Shown: positions 61,287-64,000 of the stretch, piece by piece
Layout of the letters: every line of letters begins with the position of its first letter
Position numbering within the stretch: position 1 is the first letter of the stretch
NCBI RefSeq assembly: GCF_009765775.1
Contig: NZ_LMUU01000259.1
Coordinates: 33,173-97,172, forward strand
Source: Beijerinckia sp. L45
GTDB lineage: Bacteria > Pseudomonadota > Alphaproteobacteria > Rhizobiales > Beijerinckiaceae
Reading direction: 5' to 3'
DNA length: 64,000 bases
Notes under the pieces: model-generated
What the model was told of the DNA's origin: nothing
The model's input: the letters and a program-made list of their open reading frames with translations, nothing else
The model's database searches: none
Translations under genes and position numbers: made by a program

Positions 61287-63452
61287 ATGGCTGAACGATC
61301 CTTCGCGTCCGAGGTCCAGGACCTCAAGCTCGGCGCCGGCGACGTGTTCCGCGGCGAAGGCATTCTCGCGATCACCAAGGCACTGCTGCAGTCCGGCGTG
61401 TCCTACGTCGGCGGCTATCAGGGTTCGCCGATCTCGCATCTGATGGACGTGCTCGCCGACGCCAAGGACGTGCTGGACGACCTCGGCGTGCACTTCGAGT
61501 CCTCGGCCTCCGAAGCGGCTGCCGCGGCGATGCTGTCGGCCTCGGTGATGTATCCCGTGCGCGGCGCAGTGACATGGAAGTCGACGGCGGGCACCAACGT
61601 CGCCGCCGACGCGCTGTCAAACCTGTCGTCGGGCGGCGTCAAAGGCGGCGCGCTGATCATCCTCGGCGAGGATTACGGCGAGGGCTCTTCCATCATGCAG
61701 GAGCGCAGCCACGCCTTCGCGATGAAATCGCAGATGTGGCTGCTCGATCCGCGCCCCAACCTCGAATGCATGGTGAAGGCGGTCGAGGACGGGTTCGAGC
61801 TTTCCGAAGCCTCCAACACGCCGGTGATGATGCAGGTCCGCGTGCGCGGCTGCCACGTCCACGGCCAGTTCGTCGCCAAGGACAACAAGCGCCCGACCTT
61901 CACGCTGAAGGACGCGCTGGAAAACCCCAAGCGCGACCTCGGCCGCATCGTCCTGCCGCCCGCCGCCTACACCCACGAAAACGAAAAGCTGGAGAACCGC
62001 TGGCCCGCCGCCGTCGCCTTCATCAAGGCACAAAAGCTCAACGAGCACTTTGGTCCGGACGTCGGCGAGATCGGCCTGATCATCCAGGGCGGTCTCTACA
62101 ACAATGTCATGCGGGCCCTGCAATTCCTCGGCCTCGCCGACGTCTACGGCGAGACCACCGTGCCGATCTACGTGATGAACGTGACCTATCCGATGGTGGA
62201 TGACGAGGTGGTCGCGTTCTGCCTCGGCAAGACGGCGGTCATCATGATCGAGGAGGGCCAGCCGGAGTATATCGAGCACACGCTGCATACGCTGCTCCGC
62301 CGCCGCGACATCAATACGAAGGTCAGCGGCAAGGACCTGCTGCCGCAGGGCGGCGAGTATACCGCGCCGGTGCTGGTCAAAGGCCTCGCCGCCTTCATCG
62401 AGACGCATGCGCCGCTGCTGCTCGGCAACCGACCGCCGGTGCCGAGCGCCGCGATGGTTCTTGCCGACCCCGCCATCAAGGCGCTGGCCGCGGTGGTGCC
62501 GGCGCGGCCCGCCGGTTTCTGCATCGGCTGTCCGGAGCGGCCGATCTTTGCCGCAATGAAGCTCGTCGAGGAAGAACTCGGCATCCATCATGTGTCTGCC
62601 GACATCGGCTGCCACCTGTTCTCGATCCTGCCGCCGTTCAACATCGGCGCGACGACGATGGGCTACGGCCTCGGGCCGGCCTCGGCCTCCGCCTTCAACG
62701 TGCCGGCGAAAAAGCGGCCGATCTCGATCATGGGTGACGGTGGTTTCTGGCACAACGGTCTCGCCACAAGCGTCGGCAATGCCGTGTTCAACAAGCACGA
62801 CGGCGTCATCATGGTGGTCGATAATTTCTACTCCGCCGCGACGGGCGGCCAGGACATCCTGTCGTCGCGCGCGGACAACCCGGGGCGGCTGACCAACAAT
62901 TCGATCGTCGCTGCGGTGAAAGGCATCGGCGCCACCTGGGTACGGCAGATCGACCGCACCTACGACGTCGCGAGGATGCGCGATACGCTGCGCGACGCGC
63001 TGTCGTCGAAGGACAAGGGCCCGAAGATCATCGTGGCGTCTTCCGAGTGCATGCTGAACAAGCAGCGGCGCATCCGCCCCCTGATCGCCAAGGCGATCAA
63101 GGACGGCAAGCGCATGGTGCGCGAAAAATTCGGCGTCGACGAGGACGTGTGCACCGGCGATCACGCCTGCATCCGGCTCTCCGGTTGCCCCTCGCTGTCG
63201 GTGAAGGAAACGTCCGACCCGCTGCGCGACGATCCCGTCGCCGCCATCGACCAGACCTGCGTCGGCTGCGGCAATTGCGGCGAAGTCGCCGAGGCGGCGG
63301 TGCTTTGCCCCTCGTTCTATCGCGCCGACATCATCTCCAACCCGACGCGCGTGGATCGTTTGCTGGCGCGCGTTCGCGGCGCGGTCATCGGCCATCTGCA
63401 GCGCCGCCGCGCCGCGCGCCGCACTGTCTTCGCGGCCGAGATGTCGTCATGA
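61287..63452 (+). CDS. iorA: Indolepyruvate:ferredoxin oxidoreductase subunit alpha (IorA-like)
   Basis: A 721-residue thiamine-diphosphate enzyme that oxidatively decarboxylates aryl pyruvates (indolepyruvate, phenylpyruvate) to acyl-CoA while reducing ferredoxin. The N-terminal pyrimidine-binding domain has YVGGYQGSPISHLMDVLAD. The TPP-binding block MGDGGFWHNG with a following Asn is near residue 485. The C-terminal part has cysteines typical of a 4Fe-4S ferredoxin domain (CTGDHACIRLSGCPS and CVGCGNCGEVAEAAVLCP). The ATG follows GAGGAG. It overlaps the iorB-like gene by four bases. Confidence 0.93.
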   Translation: MAERSFASEVQDLKLGAGDVFRGEGILAITKALLQSGVSYVGGYQGSPISHLMDVLADAKDVLDDLGVHFESSASEAAAAAMLSASVMYPVRGAVTWKSTAGTNVAADALSNLSSGGVKGGALIILGEDYGEGSSIMQERSHAFAMKSQMWLLDPRPNLECMVKAVEDGFELSEASNTPVMMQVRVRGCHVHGQFVAKDNKRPTFTLKDALENPKRDLGRIVLPPAAYTHENEKLENRWPAAVAFIKAQKLNEHFGPDVGEIGLIIQGGLYNNVMRALQFLGLADVYGETTVPIYVMNVTYPMVDDEVVAFCLGKTAVIMIEEGQPEYIEHTLHTLLRRRDINTKVSGKDLLPQGGEYTAPVLVKGLAAFIETHAPLLLGNRPPVPSAAMVLADPAIKALAAVVPARPAGFCIGCPERPIFAAMKLVEEELGIHHVSADIGCHLFSILPPFNIGATTMGYGLGPASASAFNVPAKKRPISIMGDGGFWHNGLATSVGNAVFNKHDGVIMVVDNFYSAATGGQDILSSRADNPGRLTNNSIVAAVKGIGATWVRQIDRTYDVARMRDTLRDALSSKDKGPKIIVASSECMLNKQRRIRPLIAKAIKDGKRMVREKFGVDEDVCTGDHACIRLSGCPSLSVKETSDPLRDDPVAAIDQTCVGCGNCGEVAEAAVLCPSFYRADIISNPTRVDRLLARVRGAVIGHLQRRRAARRTVFAAEMSS

Positions 63453-64000
63453 CACTCGTCGATCTCGCGCGCCCCGTGCGGCTTTCCACCGACCGGCCGC
63501 TCTGCGTCGCGATCCTGGCGATGGGCGGGCAGGGCGGCGGCGTGCTGTCGGACTGGATCGTGGCGATGGCGGAGGCCGAAGGCTGGGCGGCGCAATCGAC
63601 CTCGGTGCCTGGCGTCGCGCAGCGCACCGGCGCGACGATCTACTATATCGAAATGCTGCCAGAAAAGGCCGGCCGCCGCCCCATCTTCGCGCTGATGCCG
63701 ACGCCGGGCGACGTCGATGTGGTCCTGGCGGCGGAATTCATGGAGGCCGGGCGCTCGATGATGCGCGGCCTCGTCACGCCCGACAGGACGGTGCTGATCG
63801 CCTCGACGCACCGCGCCTTCGCCGTCCAGGAAAAAGAGAAGCCGGGCAACGGCATCGCCGATCCGAACGCGGTGTTCGCCGCCGCCGGCATTGCGGCGAA
63901 ACGCATCATCGGCTTCGACATGCAGGCGCTTGCCGAGCAGAACGGCACGGTGATCTCCGCCACGCTGTTCGGCGCACTCGCCGGGGCGGCCGTGCTGCCG
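63449..64000 (+). CDS. Indolepyruvate oxidoreductase beta-type subunit, 5' part
   Basis: The first 184 residues of a gene cut by the window's right edge. Its ATG overlaps the iorA stop (ATGA). The opening CVAILAMGGQGGGVLSDWIV and VPGVAQRTGATIYYIEML are typical of the gamma/beta-type domain (pyruvate ferredoxin oxidoreductase gamma family) of IorB. In rhizobia and relatives the IorB-like protein is about 500 residues with an extra C-terminal domain, so more than half is probably missing here. Confidence 0.9.
   Translation, partial: MTLVDLARPVRLSTDRPLCVAILAMGGQGGGVLSDWIVAMAEAEGWAAQSTSVPGVAQRTGATIYYIEMLPEKAGRRPIFALMPTPGDVDVVLAAEFMEAGRSMMRGLVTPDRTVLIASTHRAFAVQEKEKPGNGIADPNAVFAAAGIAAKRIIGFDMQALAEQNGTVISATLFGALAGAAVLP

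Noticed and set aside
1-64000. CRISPR arrays, insertion sequences and prophage genes
   Set aside because: No regularly spaced repeats, transposase motifs or phage structural genes were recognised in either strand.

Overview
The window reads as a G+C-rich chromosome segment of an alphaproteobacterium, most likely of the order Hyphomicrobiales (Rhizobiales). The support is a CpdR-type response regulator, an alpha-r8/MmgR-like small RNA beside a HisN/SuhB-type phosphatase, a DUF6894 protein, TadE/TadG-like genes, a complete urea ABC transporter, and dense operons whose stop and start codons overlap as ATGA. I see no prophage, insertion sequence, integrase or CRISPR array. The genus cannot be fixed from the sequence alone.

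Layout. 1-4.9 kb (minus strand): urea ABC transporter urtABCD, with urtE probably just beyond the left edge; urtB carries a one-base frameshift and a sigma-54-like promoter precedes urtA. 5.1-13.3 kb: a catabolic module divergent from an MFS transporter, made of a dihydroxyphthalate-decarboxylase-like protein, a fused hydantoinase/5-oxoprolinase, a fumarate-reductase-like flavoprotein and a small 2Fe-2S protein. 13.6-20.8 kb: a 2030-residue autotransporter with a ParB-like domain at the N-terminus of its passenger, then an exported putative beta-barrel protein. 21-33.5 kb: a nitrogenous-ring catabolism region. On the minus strand a RutA-like flavin monooxygenase, a RidA protein, a BMP-type nucleobase/nucleoside ABC transporter and a RutF-like flavin reductase form one run. 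Across an OprB porin and a LysR regulator lie RutD-like and RutC genes and a malonic-semialdehyde-reductase candidate that is interrupted by an amber codon. RutB and RutG are not in the window.

33.6-41.5 kb: a thiamine-binding-type protein, a HU/IHF protein, TadE/TadE/TadG genes, a sulfonate/nitrate-type ABC transporter and a CYTH-CHAD protein. 41.5-52.9 kb: housekeeping and small genes, including a D-threonine-aldolase-like enzyme, rhodanese, PhzF and NUDIX proteins, a DUF2786 protein, HisN, N-formylglutamate amidohydrolase, cpdR and tRNA-Val(GAC). Several very small exported proteins sit among them, two of them glycine-zipper paralogues. 53-64 kb: a peptide-type ABC transporter transcribed with an exported VOC protein, a cyclase/arylformamidase-like enzyme and a fumarylacetoacetate-hydrolase-family enzyme, divergent from an indolepyruvate:ferredoxin oxidoreductase (iorA and a partial iorB-like gene).

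Taken together, the window is rich in scavenging of organic nitrogen: urea uptake, lactam or hydantoin hydrolysis, pyrimidine-like ring opening and amino-acid-derived aromatics. The best candidate for an undescribed system is the split Rut-like region at 21-33.5 kb, where a BMP ABC transporter takes the place of the RutG permease. The ParB-domain autotransporter and the oxoprolinase-flavoprotein module come next.
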